Notes: generated by a model from the sequence alone, not told the origin. Shown: positions 46,598 to 55,871, counted from the stretch's first letter. The stretch is 64,000 nt of DNA from Psychromonas sp. Urea-02u-13 (GCF_002835995.1 NZ_PJBZ01000053.1:1-64000); one strand, 5' to 3'. Made by a program: numbers and translations.

Positions 46598-47158
46598 TTA
46601 GCCAAGAGGTAAAATTACTTCACCGTACTGCTCATTAATAACTTGAGCCATTGCATCATAAATAGCAGCTAAACCACAACAGATACCAACATAACCAGCA
46701 ATAACACCCGTCATTTCAGAACCTGAAAAATCTTTTGCCGCTAGTAAAAAGAATAAAAGCGTTAAACTTGCAAAAATAAATTGTGATACTTTATTTGAAC
46801 GTAGTGTAGCAATGAACATGAAACCAGTAAAAATACCGTACATAACAAAATACCATGCCATGAATGCAGGAGCAGTTGGTTCAGCAAGACCTAGTTTTGG
46901 GAAGAATAATAAAGCAACAAGGCTTATCCAGAAAAAACCGTATGAAGTAAAAGCAGTTAGACCAAAAGTATTGCCCTTTTTAAACTCCAAAATACCAGCA
47001 ACAACTTGTGCCATACCACCAACACAAAGACCCATTGCAAGAATCATCGAATCTAATGGAAAAAATCCTGCATTGTGAATGTTAAGTAAAACAGTTGTCA
47101 TGCCGAAGCCCATTAGGCCAAGAGGTGCTGGATTTGCTAAGTTAATATTTTGTGACAC
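46598..47158 (-). CDS. satP: Acetate/succinate transporter SatP (GPR1/FUN34/YaaH family)
   Basis: A 186-residue inner membrane protein with six helices. The family signature NPAPLGLMGFG is at the N-terminus. E. coli SatP has 188 residues. The GTG start at 47158 (reading M-S-Q-N-I-N-L) has AAGG eight bases upstream; a longer frame to 47203 would add a non-homologous N-terminus. It imports acetate and succinate with protons. Confidence 0.93.
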   Translation of the reverse strand: MSQNINLANPAPLGLMGFGMTTVLLNIHNAGFFPLDSMILAMGLCVGGMAQVVAGILEFKKGNTFGLTAFTSYGFFWISLVALLFFPKLGLAEPTAPAFMAWYFVMYGIFTGFMFIATLRSNKVSQFIFASLTLLFFLLAAKDFSGSEMTGVIAGYVGICCGLAAIYDAMAQVINEQYGEVILPLG

Positions 47159-47433
47159 GGGTAATACCTTCTTTATTAATAGATAAAATGAGATGGCGCG
47201 CACAATAACATGGTCTGTAATTTTGTAAAGATATTTTCCTATATTTGCACCCGGTCACCTTTTTTGTTTGTTTTTGATCAAAAATGAGACTTAAAAAGTT
47301 GAATTTTTAAAAGTGTTTTTTGTATTTTATATTAATGTAAGGCAGAGCAAAGCTTTGTATTAATTTTAGTATTTAGAGTCTTAAACTTAGGTACAATGTA
47401 GATAATATTCCTATTTAGAAATGAAATTAAGCC

Positions 47434-48201
47434 ATGAGCGAAGCGACGTTATCCATTAAAAACTTACATAAATCCTTTGCTGATAATGAAGTCTTAAAAG
47501 GCATCGATTTAGAGGCACAAAAAGGCGATGTGATCTCAATTTTAGGTTCTTCGGGCTCTGGTAAAAGTACCTTATTGCGTTGTGTTAACTTATTAGAAAC
47601 ACCCACCTCTGGTGAAATACGTGTTAATGGTGAGCTAATCGAGATGAAGCAGGATAAAAAACTCGGTGCCGTGCCTGCTTCTTTCAAACAAGTGGAACGT
47701 ATTCGCAGTCGTTTAGCGATGGTTTTTCAAGGTTTCAATTTATGGTCTCATATGACGGTATTGGAAAACGTGATTGAAGCGCCTGTGCATGTACTCGGTG
47801 TACCTAAAAAAGAAGCCATTGTTAAGGCTGAAGCGATTTTACAGCGTGTCGGATTATATGAACGTAAAAACTATTACCCAGGACAGCTTTCTGGTGGCCA
47901 GCAACAACGTGTTGCGATAGCACGTGCTTTAGCGGTTGAACCTGAAGTGATGTTATTTGATGAACCCACGTCAGCGCTAGATCCTGAGTTAGTTGGCGAA
48001 GTATTAAATGTAATGCGTGGTCTTGCAGAAGAGGGCAGAACGATGCTAGTTGTGACCCACGAGATGGCTTTCGCGCGTGATGTGTCTAATAAAGTAGTAT
48101 TTTTACACCAAGGTTTAGTAGAGGAACAGGGAAAACCAGACGTTATCTTTGAAAATCCATCATCGGAACGTTTCAAACAGTTTATATCATCGGTTTATTA
48201 A
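47434..48201 (+). CDS. Basic amino acid ABC transporter ATP-binding protein (HisP/ArtP/AotP-like)
   Basis: A 255-residue ATPase. Walker A GSSGSGKST, signature LSGGQQQR, Walker B VMLFDEPTSALDPE, switch His VVTHEM. The HisP-type insert (ELIEMKQDKKLGAVPASFKQ) between Walker A and the Q loop is characteristic of the histidine/arginine/ornithine importers. It heads a four-gene set with a binding protein and two permeases; a 244-base repeat-containing gap follows it. Confidence 0.94.
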   Translation: MSEATLSIKNLHKSFADNEVLKGIDLEAQKGDVISILGSSGSGKSTLLRCVNLLETPTSGEIRVNGELIEMKQDKKLGAVPASFKQVERIRSRLAMVFQGFNLWSHMTVLENVIEAPVHVLGVPKKEAIVKAEAILQRVGLYERKNYYPGQLSGGQQQRVAIARALAVEPEVMLFDEPTSALDPELVGEVLNVMRGLAEEGRTMLVVTHEMAFARDVSNKVVFLHQGLVEEQGKPDVIFENPSSERFKQFISSVY

Positions 48202-48206
48202 GGTTC

Positions 48207-48409
48207 GGCTTCAAAATTACTTGAACTTTTGTTTTCAAAATAACCCGTTATTTAGGATTGGCTTCAAAATTACTTGATCTTTTGTTTTTAAAATAGCCCG
48301 TCATTTCAGGCTTTTTAAAACAATTTAGAGCAAGTTATTTTGTAACGATTCCTTAGGGTTTTTTAAAAACAATTTAGAGAAAATTATTTTGTAACGATTC
48401 CTAACCGTA
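48207..48409. repeat. Two tandem duplications upstream of the binding-protein gene
   Basis: Unit A, 53 bases, occurs at 48207-48259 and 48260-48312 with about seven differences. Unit B, about 49 bases, occurs at 48312-48360 and 48361-48409. A contains CAAAATTACTTG; B contains CAAGTTATTTTG, which can pair with it at 11 of 12 bases, so A and B copies may fold together in the message. Confidence 0.85.
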
Positions 48410-48445
48410 AATTTTAATCTATTTCAACAATAAAAAGGAAGTACA

Positions 48446-49213
48446 ATGAAAAAGTTTAGCCTATTAATAGCAGTGTTTGTTCTATCATTTAATGTCGCAG
48501 CCAAAGAGTGGAAAGATATCCGCATCGGTGTTGAAGGCGCTTATCCTCCCTTTAGTAAAACAGAAGCTGATGGTAGTGTGACAGGGTTTGATATTGATAT
48601 CGCCAATGCATTATGTGCACAAATGGAAGTAAAATGTACATTAGTTAAGCAAGATTGGGATGGTATTATTCCTGCTCTAATGGCGCGTAAATTTGATGCG
48701 ATTATTGCGACGATGGACATTACGGAAGAGCGTAAAAAGAAAATCGCATTTTCTGATAAATATCAGCATATCCCAGCGCGTTTTGTTGCATTAAAAGGTA
48801 CTGACTACCAAGCAACTAAAGCATTCATGAAAGGCAAAAAAATTGGTGTACAACGTGCAACAACAATGGATCTTTACATCTCTGATAACTTCCCTAGCGC
48901 TAAAATTAAACGTTACGGTTCTGCTGATGAAGCATATCTTGATCTTAAAGCATCACGTTTAGATTACGTAATGGCCGATTCTGCTGCAATCTCTGATGGT
49001 CTGCTTGCTAAAGACGGTGGCGATAAATTTGAATTTGTTGGTCCTAAATTAAACGATCCTAAATGGTTTGGTGAAGGCGCGGGTATTGCAATTCGTAAGC
49101 AAGATAAAGACCTTGCAAAACAATTGAATGCTGCGATTAAAGCAATTCGTGCAGACGGTACTTATAAAACAATCCAAGACAAATACTTTAGTTTTGATGT
49201 TTACGGCGGTTAA
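48446..49213 (+). CDS. Basic amino acid ABC transporter substrate-binding protein
   Basis: A 255-residue periplasmic protein with a signal peptide (KFSLLIAVFVLSFNVAA-KE). It has the family features IRIGVEGAYPPFS, GFDIDIANALCAQM and the ligand-contacting DAIIATMDITEERKKKI, in parts. Asp and Glu residues in the pocket suit lysine, arginine, ornithine or histidine. The two Cys in ALCAQMEVKC likely form the disulfide common in this family. A hairpin directly after it would raise its expression above that of the permeases. Confidence 0.92.
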   Translation: MKKFSLLIAVFVLSFNVAAKEWKDIRIGVEGAYPPFSKTEADGSVTGFDIDIANALCAQMEVKCTLVKQDWDGIIPALMARKFDAIIATMDITEERKKKIAFSDKYQHIPARFVALKGTDYQATKAFMKGKKIGVQRATTMDLYISDNFPSAKIKRYGSADEAYLDLKASRLDYVMADSAAISDGLLAKDGGDKFEFVGPKLNDPKWFGEGAGIAIRKQDKDLAKQLNAAIKAIRADGTYKTIQDKYFSFDVYGG

Positions 49214-49220
49214 TTACCCG

Positions 49221-49250
49221 AAATAAAGGATGGGAAACCATCCTTTATTT
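49221..49250 (+). terminator. Intra-operon terminator/attenuating hairpin
   Basis: AAATAAAGGATGG, tetraloop GAAA, CCATCCTTTATTT: a perfect 13-pair stem between binding protein and permease genes. Partial termination would explain the usual excess of binding protein over permease. Confidence 0.8.
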
Positions 49251-49270
49251 TCGCTTAAAAAAGAATCATT

Positions 49271-50011
49271 ATGCAAGAACTGTTAAATTATCAGCCCGTC
49301 CTTTTACAAGGCGCATGGTTAACGGTGCAAGTTGCACTGCTTTCATTATTACTCGCGATAACATTAGGTTTGCTCGGCGCACTCGCTAAAACATCGCAGT
49401 CTCGTATATTGCAAATTATCGCGACGTTATATACCACTATTATCCGTGGCATCCCGGATCTTATCTTAATGTTACTTATCTTTTTTGGTGGGCAAATGCT
49501 CATTAATAGCCTCAGTTATAGCATTAACGAAAGCATTAACGAATACTTCACAAGCTATGATATCAATCACGAGTGGTATTCTTATTTACCTGATTACATT
49601 GATATCAGCCCTTATTTTGCAGGTATTGTAACGATTGGTTTTATCTTTGGTGCTTACATGGCTGAAACATTTCGTGGCGCTATTCTGTCGGTTGATAAAG
49701 GGCAAATTGAAGCCGCAACTGCCTATGGTATGAGTCGATCAAAAATATTCATTCGTGTGACTTTTCCACAAATGATGCGTCATGCATTACCAGGTATTGG
49801 TAATAACTGGTTAGTGTTATTAAAAACCACGGCATTAGTGTCCATTATTGGTTTACAAGATATGGTGAAAATAGCAGGGGATGCCTCGGGGTCAACCCAG
49901 CAACCTTTTACTTTTTACCTTGCTGTCGCGTTTATCTTTCTTTTCTTTACTGCTATTTCAAGCGCACTATTAAAACGCCTTGAAGCAAAATATTCAATAC
50001 AAGCGAGGTAA
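49271..50011 (+). CDS. Amino acid ABC permease, HisQ type
   Basis: A 246-residue inner membrane protein with about five helices. The EAA loop that docks to the ATPase is EAATAYGMSRSKIFIRVTFP. The opening YQPVLLQGAWLTVQVALLSL is standard for this class. It pairs with the next gene as the two membrane subunits. The two genes are separated by two bases. Confidence 0.92.
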   Translation: MQELLNYQPVLLQGAWLTVQVALLSLLLAITLGLLGALAKTSQSRILQIIATLYTTIIRGIPDLILMLLIFFGGQMLINSLSYSINESINEYFTSYDINHEWYSYLPDYIDISPYFAGIVTIGFIFGAYMAETFRGAILSVDKGQIEAATAYGMSRSKIFIRVTFPQMMRHALPGIGNNWLVLLKTTALVSIIGLQDMVKIAGDASGSTQQPFTFYLAVAFIFLFFTAISSALLKRLEAKYSIQAR

Positions 50012-50013
50012 AG

Positions 50014-50691
50014 ATGGATTTTTCAATCATCATCAATGAGTACCAATTTTATCTTGATGGATTATGGACAACAACCTGGCTAGTGACCTTATCGTTATTA
50101 TTGGGGCTTTGCATTGCCATTCCGGCGGGCATATTACGCTGTAGCGAGAATAAGTTTATTCGCTTCCCAATATGGGCATTCATGTACTTTTTCCGTGGTT
50201 CTCCCCTGTTAGTACAGCTCTTTATTATCTATTACGGTGCTGCTCAGTTTGAGTGGTTACGTGAAAGCTGGTTGTGGGAATATTTTCAAGAAGCGTGGTT
50301 TTGTGCTTTATTAGCTTTTACTTTGAATACAGGAGCTTATACCGCTGAAATAGTACGTGGTGTTATCTCTACTATGCCTAAAGGTGAGCTTGAGGCTGCT
50401 AAGGCGTACGGTATGAGTCAATGGCAAACATTGCGTCGTATTACATTACCTAACTCTCTGCGTCGCGCTTTACCTGCTTACAGTAATGAAGTGATCTTTA
50501 TGATTCATGGTAGTGCAATTGCAGGTATTGTGACTATTGTTGATATCACCGGTGCCGCACGTGTCGTTAATGCACGTTATTATGCACCATTTGAAGCATA
50601 CCTTGCAGCCGCTGGGCTTTATATGTGCCTTACCTTCAGCGTTATTTTTGCCTTTAAACAGTGGGAAAAACGTTACTGCGTAGAGCAATAA
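50014..50691 (+). CDS. Amino acid ABC permease, HisM type
   Basis: A 225-residue inner membrane protein with about five helices. EAA loop: EAAKAYGMSQWQTLRRITLP. The stretch MYFFRGSPLLVQLFIIYYG is the signature of the HisM side. With the upstream three genes it completes a polar amino acid importer. An inverted repeat follows at 50701. Confidence 0.92.
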   Translation: MDFSIIINEYQFYLDGLWTTTWLVTLSLLLGLCIAIPAGILRCSENKFIRFPIWAFMYFFRGSPLLVQLFIIYYGAAQFEWLRESWLWEYFQEAWFCALLAFTLNTGAYTAEIVRGVISTMPKGELEAAKAYGMSQWQTLRRITLPNSLRRALPAYSNEVIFMIHGSAIAGIVTIVDITGAARVVNARYYAPFEAYLAAAGLYMCLTFSVIFAFKQWEKRYCVEQ

Positions 50692-50700
50692 TCGTATTTA

Positions 50701-50744
50701 TATTCACCGTAAAGTAGAGGGGAAATGACGCTTTACGGTGAATA
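50701..50744 (+). terminator. Hairpin after the amino acid importer operon
   Basis: TATTCACCGTAAAG pairs exactly with CTTTACGGTGAATA around a 16-base loop. No T run follows; probable operon 3' end. Confidence 0.75.
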
Positions 50745-50913
50745 AAAACTAAAAATAATGACTAATTATGTAGTGTTTTTCATTAGTCAATTCAATTCGC
50801 TTAAAACTCAGTTATTTGTTTAAATATTCCCTTTTTTTGCTACAATGGTCACATAAGCAGACACTTCGTAATAAATGGACTTATTATTTAGCTTAAAAAT
50901 AAGGCCATTGCTG

Positions 50914-50991
50914 ATGAAAAAACAACACTCGTTAAACACACTTCGTAACAATATTATTATTCCAACGGACTCTACTGGAGGAAATCAATAA
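50914..50991 (+). CDS. Possible 25-residue leader peptide
   Basis: ATG at 50914, 25 codons (MKKQHSLNTLRNNIIIPTDS followed by TGGNQ) and TAA at 50989-50991. AAGG lies nine bases upstream. Its last codons contain the ribosome binding site GGAGG of the next gene and its stop overlaps that gene's ATG (TAATG), so translation of the two would be coupled. No similarity recognised. Confidence 0.45.
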   Translation: MKKQHSLNTLRNNIIIPTDSTGGNQ

Positions 50992-51221
50992 TGATGACTG
51001 AAAATATTATCTCTTTAGAATCCCTACGTATAAAAGCACAAGTGTGTTTTGAACTTGATAAACGCAAAACAAGCTTACGTCCATGTGATACGGATTTATA
51101 CCCAGAAGTTAATATTGAATGTTTTAAAGATCTTAGAGGTTATGAACTAGGCGATACACTTGAAGTTGATGTTGTTGCAATGCAAAGTAGCAATGGACGT
51201 TCTTACTTTTACAGTTATTAA
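50991..51221 (+). CDS. Small hypothetical protein
   Basis: A 76-residue soluble protein with three Cys (in QVCFEL, RPCDTD, IECFKD) and an acidic composition. No membrane segment, signal peptide or recognised family. ATG 50991 or 50994, both near a strong GGAGG site. The C-terminal half (GYELGDTLEVDVVAMQSSNG) looks like a small beta fold. A heptamer repeat begins three bases after its stop. Confidence 0.65.
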   Translation: MMTENIISLESLRIKAQVCFELDKRKTSLRPCDTDLYPEVNIECFKDLRGYELGDTLEVDVVAMQSSNGRSYFYSY

Positions 51222-51223
51222 AA

Positions 51224-51244
51224 ATTAAAGATTAAAGATTAAGT
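51224..51244. repeat. Heptanucleotide repeat after the small hypothetical gene
   Basis: ATTAAAG, ATTAAAG, ATTAAGT: three 7-base units beginning three bases after the TAA stop. Confidence 0.7.
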
Positions 51245-51360
51245 ATTGCGGATGTTAAAGAAAATCGTGGTTATATAAGATTGGATTGATGTGATTTGAG
51301 AACGGAGAGCACAAGCATGAACTTGTACTCTCTATTTATTTAAGCATTAAAGAATCAAGA

Positions 51361-52842
51361 TTATGATAACTTCAACGTCGCTAAGTTTTTAGCTTTTACA
51401 TCACTCAATAGTGCTTCATTTTCTATTAAAGACTGACCATAAGAAGGAATCATCTGTACCATTTTATCCTTCCAGCTTGAATCACTTAATCTCTCTTTGA
51501 AACATTGTTCAATAACATCAATCATTGCTTGAACTGAGGTTGATGCGCCAGGTGAAGCGCCTAACAATACGGCCAGTGAACCATCTTCTGCTGCTACCAT
51601 TTCAGTACCAAACTCCAACTTTCCTTTACCGTTTTCATCTTTCTTAATAATCATCACACGTTGACCGGCTTTTGCTAAGCTCCAATCATCTTCCTGTGCT
51701 TCAGGGTAGAAGTTGCGTAATGCGTTAACACGTTCTTTATGTGATTGTAGTGATTCTTTAATGAGGTAATGGGTTAGATCTATATTTTTAGAGCCAACAG
51801 AAACCATGGGTTTTAGATTAGATTTTCTCACTGAATTTACAAGATCTAGCTTCGAACCTTTTTTAAGGAACTTCATTGTAAAACCTGCAAATGGCCCAAA
51901 TAACAAGGCTGGTTTGCCATCAATGATACGTGTATCAAGATGTGGAACAGACATTGGTGGAGCGCCAATTGGGGCTTTACCATAGGTTTTAGAGTAATGT
52001 TGTGCCACTACTTCTGGTTTTGTACAGACTAACCATTGACCACTAACAGGGAAACCGCCGTAACCTTTGCGTTCTGGAATCTTTGATTTTTGTAATAGTG
52101 GCAAAGCACCACCGCCAGCCCCAAGAAATACAAATTTTGCGCCAATAATAGCGGAATGCTTACCTGTACGTTCTTTAATGTTAACTGACCAGTTACCACT
52201 TTTTTGTTGTCTGATACGGTTTACGTTGTAATTTAAAACCAATTCAAAGTTAGGTGATTTTTGTAGGTTTTTGATCATGTTACGCGTCAGTGCACCAAAG
52301 TCGACATCTGACCCATAATTTACACGGGTCGCAGCTACGGGTTCATTAGGATCGCGCTGGCTCATTGCAAGTGGCATCCACTCACTGATGACCTTTGGAT
52401 CTTCACTGTATTGCATATCTTTGAATAGGTGATGGGCACTTAATAACTTATAACGCTCACGTAAAAATTTAACGTCTTTCTCGCCCCAAACAAGGCTTTG
52501 ATGTGGAATAGAGTTAATAAATTTATCTGGATCTGGCAGGATATTCTTTTCAACTAAGAATGACCAGAATTGTAGTGTCACTTCAAAAGAAGCATTAATT
52601 GCTTGTGCACGATTGATGCTAACAGTGCCATCATTACTTTCAGGTGTGTAGTTTAATTCGCAATAGCCTGCATGACCTGTTCCCGCATTATTCCATCCAT
52701 GTGTACTTTCATGGGCAACATGATCTAAGCGTTCTACCATGATTATCTTTAGTGATGGATCAAGTTGGTTAAGCATCATGCCAAGTGTCGCGCTCATTAC
52801 GCCACCACCAACGAGTAATACATCTGCAGTTTTTACTTCCAT
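51361..52842 (-). CDS. mqo: Malate:quinone oxidoreductase
   Basis: A 493-residue FAD-dependent peripheral membrane enzyme that oxidises malate to oxaloacetate and feeds electrons to quinone. The FAD Rossmann motif is DVLLVGGGVMSATLG at the N-terminus; ESTHGWNNAGTGHAGYCELNYT follows, seen in parts, and FVFLGAGGGALPLLQKS and LLGASPGASTS are later family motifs. The start ATG 52842 has AAGGTGA ten bases upstream; an open frame to 52896 adds a non-homologous leader. Confidence 0.96.
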   Translation of the reverse strand: MEVKTADVLLVGGGVMSATLGMMLNQLDPSLKIIMVERLDHVAHESTHGWNNAGTGHAGYCELNYTPESNDGTVSINRAQAINASFEVTLQFWSFLVEKNILPDPDKFINSIPHQSLVWGEKDVKFLRERYKLLSAHHLFKDMQYSEDPKVISEWMPLAMSQRDPNEPVAATRVNYGSDVDFGALTRNMIKNLQKSPNFELVLNYNVNRIRQQKSGNWSVNIKERTGKHSAIIGAKFVFLGAGGGALPLLQKSKIPERKGYGGFPVSGQWLVCTKPEVVAQHYSKTYGKAPIGAPPMSVPHLDTRIIDGKPALLFGPFAGFTMKFLKKGSKLDLVNSVRKSNLKPMVSVGSKNIDLTHYLIKESLQSHKERVNALRNFYPEAQEDDWSLAKAGQRVMIIKKDENGKGKLEFGTEMVAAEDGSLAVLLGASPGASTSVQAMIDVIEQCFKERLSDSSWKDKMVQMIPSYGQSLIENEALLSDVKAKNLATLKLS

Positions 52843-53251
52843 TAAAACTTCACCTTTATTCAAAGATAGAACTAAACAAACCGTTTTATATTGCATATAT
52901 ATGCAGAAATTGTGCTTGTAAGCTTTATTTGATTGCTAAAAAAAAGGGAATTCTAGCTAAAAATCAGCTTTTAAACCAGTTAATAAAACATCAATGATGT
53001 TTTGATTTTATTTTTAATATCTTTTGTTGGTTGATTAAATCAATACTAAAACCAAGGGTATAGAATGATTTCTGTGCGAAAAAGCCTTTTCAAGTTGTTG
53101 CTGGAGTGTAGGTGGGAGCTGTGTCGTTTACTTGCGATTATGCATCTCTCTGATGAGATGCATTAATATTCACAATTTAACGCACATTTTTTTAAATGAG
53201 ACTTAATAATCACTTAGTATTAAGTGATATTGTCACTAGCTGGCTATTGGC
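52843..53251. other. Gene-free stretch upstream of mqo
   Basis: AT-rich; contains an ATCACTTA/TAAGTGAT hairpin at about 53210-53228, whose right half (TATTAAGTGATAT) matches the inverted repeat at 54081. No gene seen. Confidence 0.5.
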
Positions 53252-53319
53252 ATTGAAACAACAACGTTATCATCGATTTTAACCAGCAAGGTAGATCAGA
53301 TAGTTAAGCGGATTGGTAT
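53252..53319. repeat. Family 3 element, truncated copy
   Basis: 68 bases nearly identical to the right half of the 37250-37365 element, including ACGTTATCATCG, TTTTAACCAGCAAGGTAGAT and the terminal AGCGGATTGGTAT. The left end is not recognisable. It ends 30 bases from tdk. Confidence 0.8.
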
Positions 53320-53348
53320 TAGTTCGTTAAGCATTAATACTTTAAATA

Positions 53349-53927
53349 TTAATCCCAAAAAAATGGGCGGAAATGTTTTCGACAGACGGATTCATAACTG
53401 TCATTACCACCAATTTCAACTTGCTCACCCTCACGTACTGGGCGACCTTGTGGGTCTAAGCGTAATATCATATTTGCCTTACGCCCACAGTGGCAGATAG
53501 TTTTAAGTTCAACGAGTTTATCTGCCCAAGCCAGTAAATAATGGCTACCTGGAAAAAGCTCTCCTTGAAAATCTGTTTTTATTCCGTAACACAAGACTGG
53601 AATAGATAAACAATCAACCACATAGGTAAGTTGCTTAACCTGCTCTTTACTTAAAAACTGTGCTTCGTCTATCAATATGCAATGCTGTTGCGCTTCTTGA
53701 TGTACTTTATTAATTATTTCACTGAGATTATCCTCTGCACTAAAAGCATAAGCGTCGGTTTCAATGCCAATACGTGAAGCTACTTTGCCCACTCCTGCGC
53801 GACTATCAATGGCCGCAGTTAATACGAAGGTGTTCATACCTCGCTCACGATAATTATAAGAGCTTTGTAAAAGCGAGGTCGATTTGCCTGCATTCATCGA
53901 TGAATAATAAAAATAGAGTTGTGCCAA
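53349..53927 (-). CDS. tdk: Thymidine kinase
   Basis: A 192-residue type II thymidine kinase, phosphorylating thymidine with ATP for nucleotide salvage. Walker A is [12 protein letters not shown], Walker B-like ILIDEAQFL contains the catalytic Glu region, the lasso loop has zinc-type Cys in [11 protein letters not shown] and YESVCRKHF. Length and order match E. coli Tdk. Single gene flanked by palindromic repeats. Confidence 0.97.
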   Translation of the reverse strand: MAQLYFYYSSMNAGKSTSLLQSSYNYRERGMNTFVLTAAIDSRAGVGKVASRIGIETDAYAFSAEDNLSEIINKVHQEAQQHCILIDEAQFLSKEQVKQLTYVVDCLSIPVLCYGIKTDFQGELFPGSHYLLAWADKLVELKTICHCGRKANMILRLDPQGRPVREGEQVEIGGNDSYESVCRKHFRPFFWD

Positions 53928-54011
53928 AGTAGATGCCTAAAAGTTAGATAGAGAAAAAAGACTATTTTAGCATCCCTAGCCCGCAAAATCGTTTTTTTGT
54001 AACCTACCGTA

Positions 54012-54094
54012 TATATCACTTAATAATGTTTGATCTAACCCCGTCATCGAAGGCTTATTTTGGTGCAAAATACGCAGCCATATTAAGTGATATA
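54012..54094. repeat. Short element with perfect 14-base inverted ends
   Basis: TATATCACTTAATA (54012-54025) and TATTAAGTGATATA (54081-54094) enclose 55 bases between divergent tdk and yhcC. A related half-site lies at about 53218. The layout is either a miniature element or a paired operator. Confidence 0.65.
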
Positions 54095-54113
54095 AATAAT
54101 GAGAGTGTGATTA

Positions 54114-55022
54114 ATGCAATTGACTGATTTTGTTAATACCATTGGTAAAGACCTTAAAAGTCGTTACGGAGAACGGGTACACAAGCTCACCTTACACGGT
54201 GACTTTAGCTGCCCCAATCGTGATGGTACGTTAGGCAAAGGTGGTTGCACTTTTTGTAATGTCGCGGCCTTTAGTGATGAATCACAATCTCAACTATCGA
54301 TCGCCCAGCAATTGCATTTACGCGCAAATGAAGTTGCGCATCGTGCCAGTAAATACCTGGCATACTTTCAAGCTTATACCAGCACCTATGCTGAAATCGC
54401 GCAACTATCATCGCTTTATGAGCAAGCGGTGAGTGAATCAAGCATTGTGGGTATTTGTGTCGGGACACGGCCTGATTGCGTATCTGATGACGTGTTAAAC
54501 CTGCTTAGTAGCTACTTAATGCGTGGATATGAAGTTTGGCTTGAACTAGGGCTACAGAGCGCAAATGATAAGACGTTAAAACGTATCAACCGTGGCCATG
54601 GTTTTACTGAATATGAGAATGTGACACGTAAAGCGCGTGCACGCGGTATTAAAGTTTGCACGCATTTGATTTTAGGGTTACCAAAAGAGTCTGATGTTGA
54701 TTATCAACAAACATTAAAGCAAGTATTGGAAGTCGGTGTTGATGGATTAAAACTACATCCGCTGCATGTCGTGCGTGGATCTCTGATGGAAAAGTCGTGG
54801 CGAGCAGACAGATTACAAACAATGTCGCTTGAGCAATATAGTCAATCAGCCGTTAAATTGATTCAGCAAACACCCCTTAACATTGTTTATCATCGTACAT
54901 CCGCAACGGCAAAGTTAACTGAGTTATTAGCGCCTTTATGGTGTGAAAAACGCTGGCCGGTGCAAAATAGAATGTGTCAGTTGATGGCTGAAAGTGGCGG
55001 GCAGGGAAGTTGGACGGGTTAA
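54114..55022 (+). CDS. yhcC: Radical SAM protein YhcC
   Basis: A 302-residue radical SAM enzyme of the YhcC family. The 4Fe-4S ligands are in FSCPNRDGTLGKGGCTFCN: Cys, nine residues, then C-x2-C, an unusual spacing typical of this group rather than C-x3-C-x2-C. Further motifs: YFQAYTSTY, GTRPDCVSDD, LELGLQSANDKTLKRINRGH in parts and HLILGLPKE. Substrate unproven. Single gene; the inverted repeat in front may contain its promoter. Confidence 0.93.
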   Translation: MQLTDFVNTIGKDLKSRYGERVHKLTLHGDFSCPNRDGTLGKGGCTFCNVAAFSDESQSQLSIAQQLHLRANEVAHRASKYLAYFQAYTSTYAEIAQLSSLYEQAVSESSIVGICVGTRPDCVSDDVLNLLSSYLMRGYEVWLELGLQSANDKTLKRINRGHGFTEYENVTRKARARGIKVCTHLILGLPKESDVDYQQTLKQVLEVGVDGLKLHPLHVVRGSLMEKSWRADRLQTMSLEQYSQSAVKLIQQTPLNIVYHRTSATAKLTELLAPLWCEKRWPVQNRMCQLMAESGGQGSWTG

Positions 55023-55099
55023 GTATTTAGTCGCTTAGCTATAACATTAAAGTAATTACTCAGCACCCTGCTAAAACGTGTGCTTTTTATACGAAAATA

Positions 55100-55226
55100 G
55101 ACAGTAACTGCTCAGGACTAAGCTATTTATGCTTAGTTCAAGGCGAAAAAGCGGAGTTTAGTCGTTTAAATGAGCATTTTTTAACGATGAAATAGGCTTA
55201 AATAGCGACGACCTGAGTAGCTACAG
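55100..55226. repeat. Family 2 inverted-repeat element, copy B (no insert)
   Basis: About 127 bases between convergent yhcC and the small outer-membrane-type gene. Left arm: CTCAGGACTAAGCTATTTAT; right arm inverted: CTCAGGTCGTCGCTATTTAA. Compared with the 31975 copy, both arms have changed in the same way (GCC-TTTGGGT to GCTATTTA). The middle keeps CAAGGCGAAA and GCGGAG but lacks the cloverleaf-like insert. A partial second arm (GTAATTACTCAG) lies just upstream at 55052. Confidence 0.8.
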
Positions 55227-55232
55227 ATTAAA

Positions 55233-55745
55233 TTAAAATGACCACTGTACACTCATCACTAAAATGAGCGGTAACATAAAACCAGCTTCAACGCCGATAT
55301 GTTCATTGAAATTATATTGTGCAGCATGGTAAATGTAAGGGGCAAAAGCAACACCGGTATTTTCTTTGCTGGTTCTATAAATCCCACCTTCTCCACAGTC
55401 ATCAAAGGTATCAAAGAAAAATTCACCGGCATAAGAGTAAACACCTTTAAAGACTAAGCGGTTATTAACCTGGTACCAATCTTTACGTACCCCTAATAGA
55501 AAACATCGATTCGCTTGGCTATTTAAAAAGGTTCCTGCGAGTAAACTGTATTCAGAGTTCTCACTAAATTTTCGTTCGAGGGAAAAATATTGGTTATCAA
55601 AGTATTGATTTGACTCAGTATCGAAGGGAACAAGATGAAACAAGAAAGAGCCGGTGTTCATTGAAATCAGAGTATTTAGCTCAGCATAACTTTTTATCGG
55701 TAATAGGCTGAAAAGCAGTGCAAATAAGGGCAAGCGAAAAGGCAT
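55233..55745 (-). CDS. Predicted outer membrane beta-barrel protein, unknown function
   Basis: A 170-residue protein with a signal peptide (LPLFALLFSLLPIKSYA-EL) and alternating-hydrophobic strands such as YSLLAGTF, RLVFKGVYSYAGEFF and HIGVEAGFMLPLILVM. It ends in VQWSF, a terminal Phe as required by the barrel assembly machinery. Size suits an eight-stranded barrel, like PagP. I do not recognise a named family and see no catalytic motif. Confidence 0.68.
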   Translation of the reverse strand: MPFRLPLFALLFSLLPIKSYAELNTLISMNTGSFLFHLVPFDTESNQYFDNQYFSLERKFSENSEYSLLAGTFLNSQANRCFLLGVRKDWYQVNNRLVFKGVYSYAGEFFFDTFDDCGEGGIYRTSKENTGVAFAPYIYHAAQYNFNEHIGVEAGFMLPLILVMSVQWSF

Positions 55746-55871
55746 TTAACATTCTTAAATAAAGCAAAAAAAGTATTATAGATATTCTATCATTAAAGTC
55801 AGCCTTTTAATAAGGAAAATGAGAGCAAATACAATTATATTTTTCTGATTGTTAAATCAATGACTTATCAT

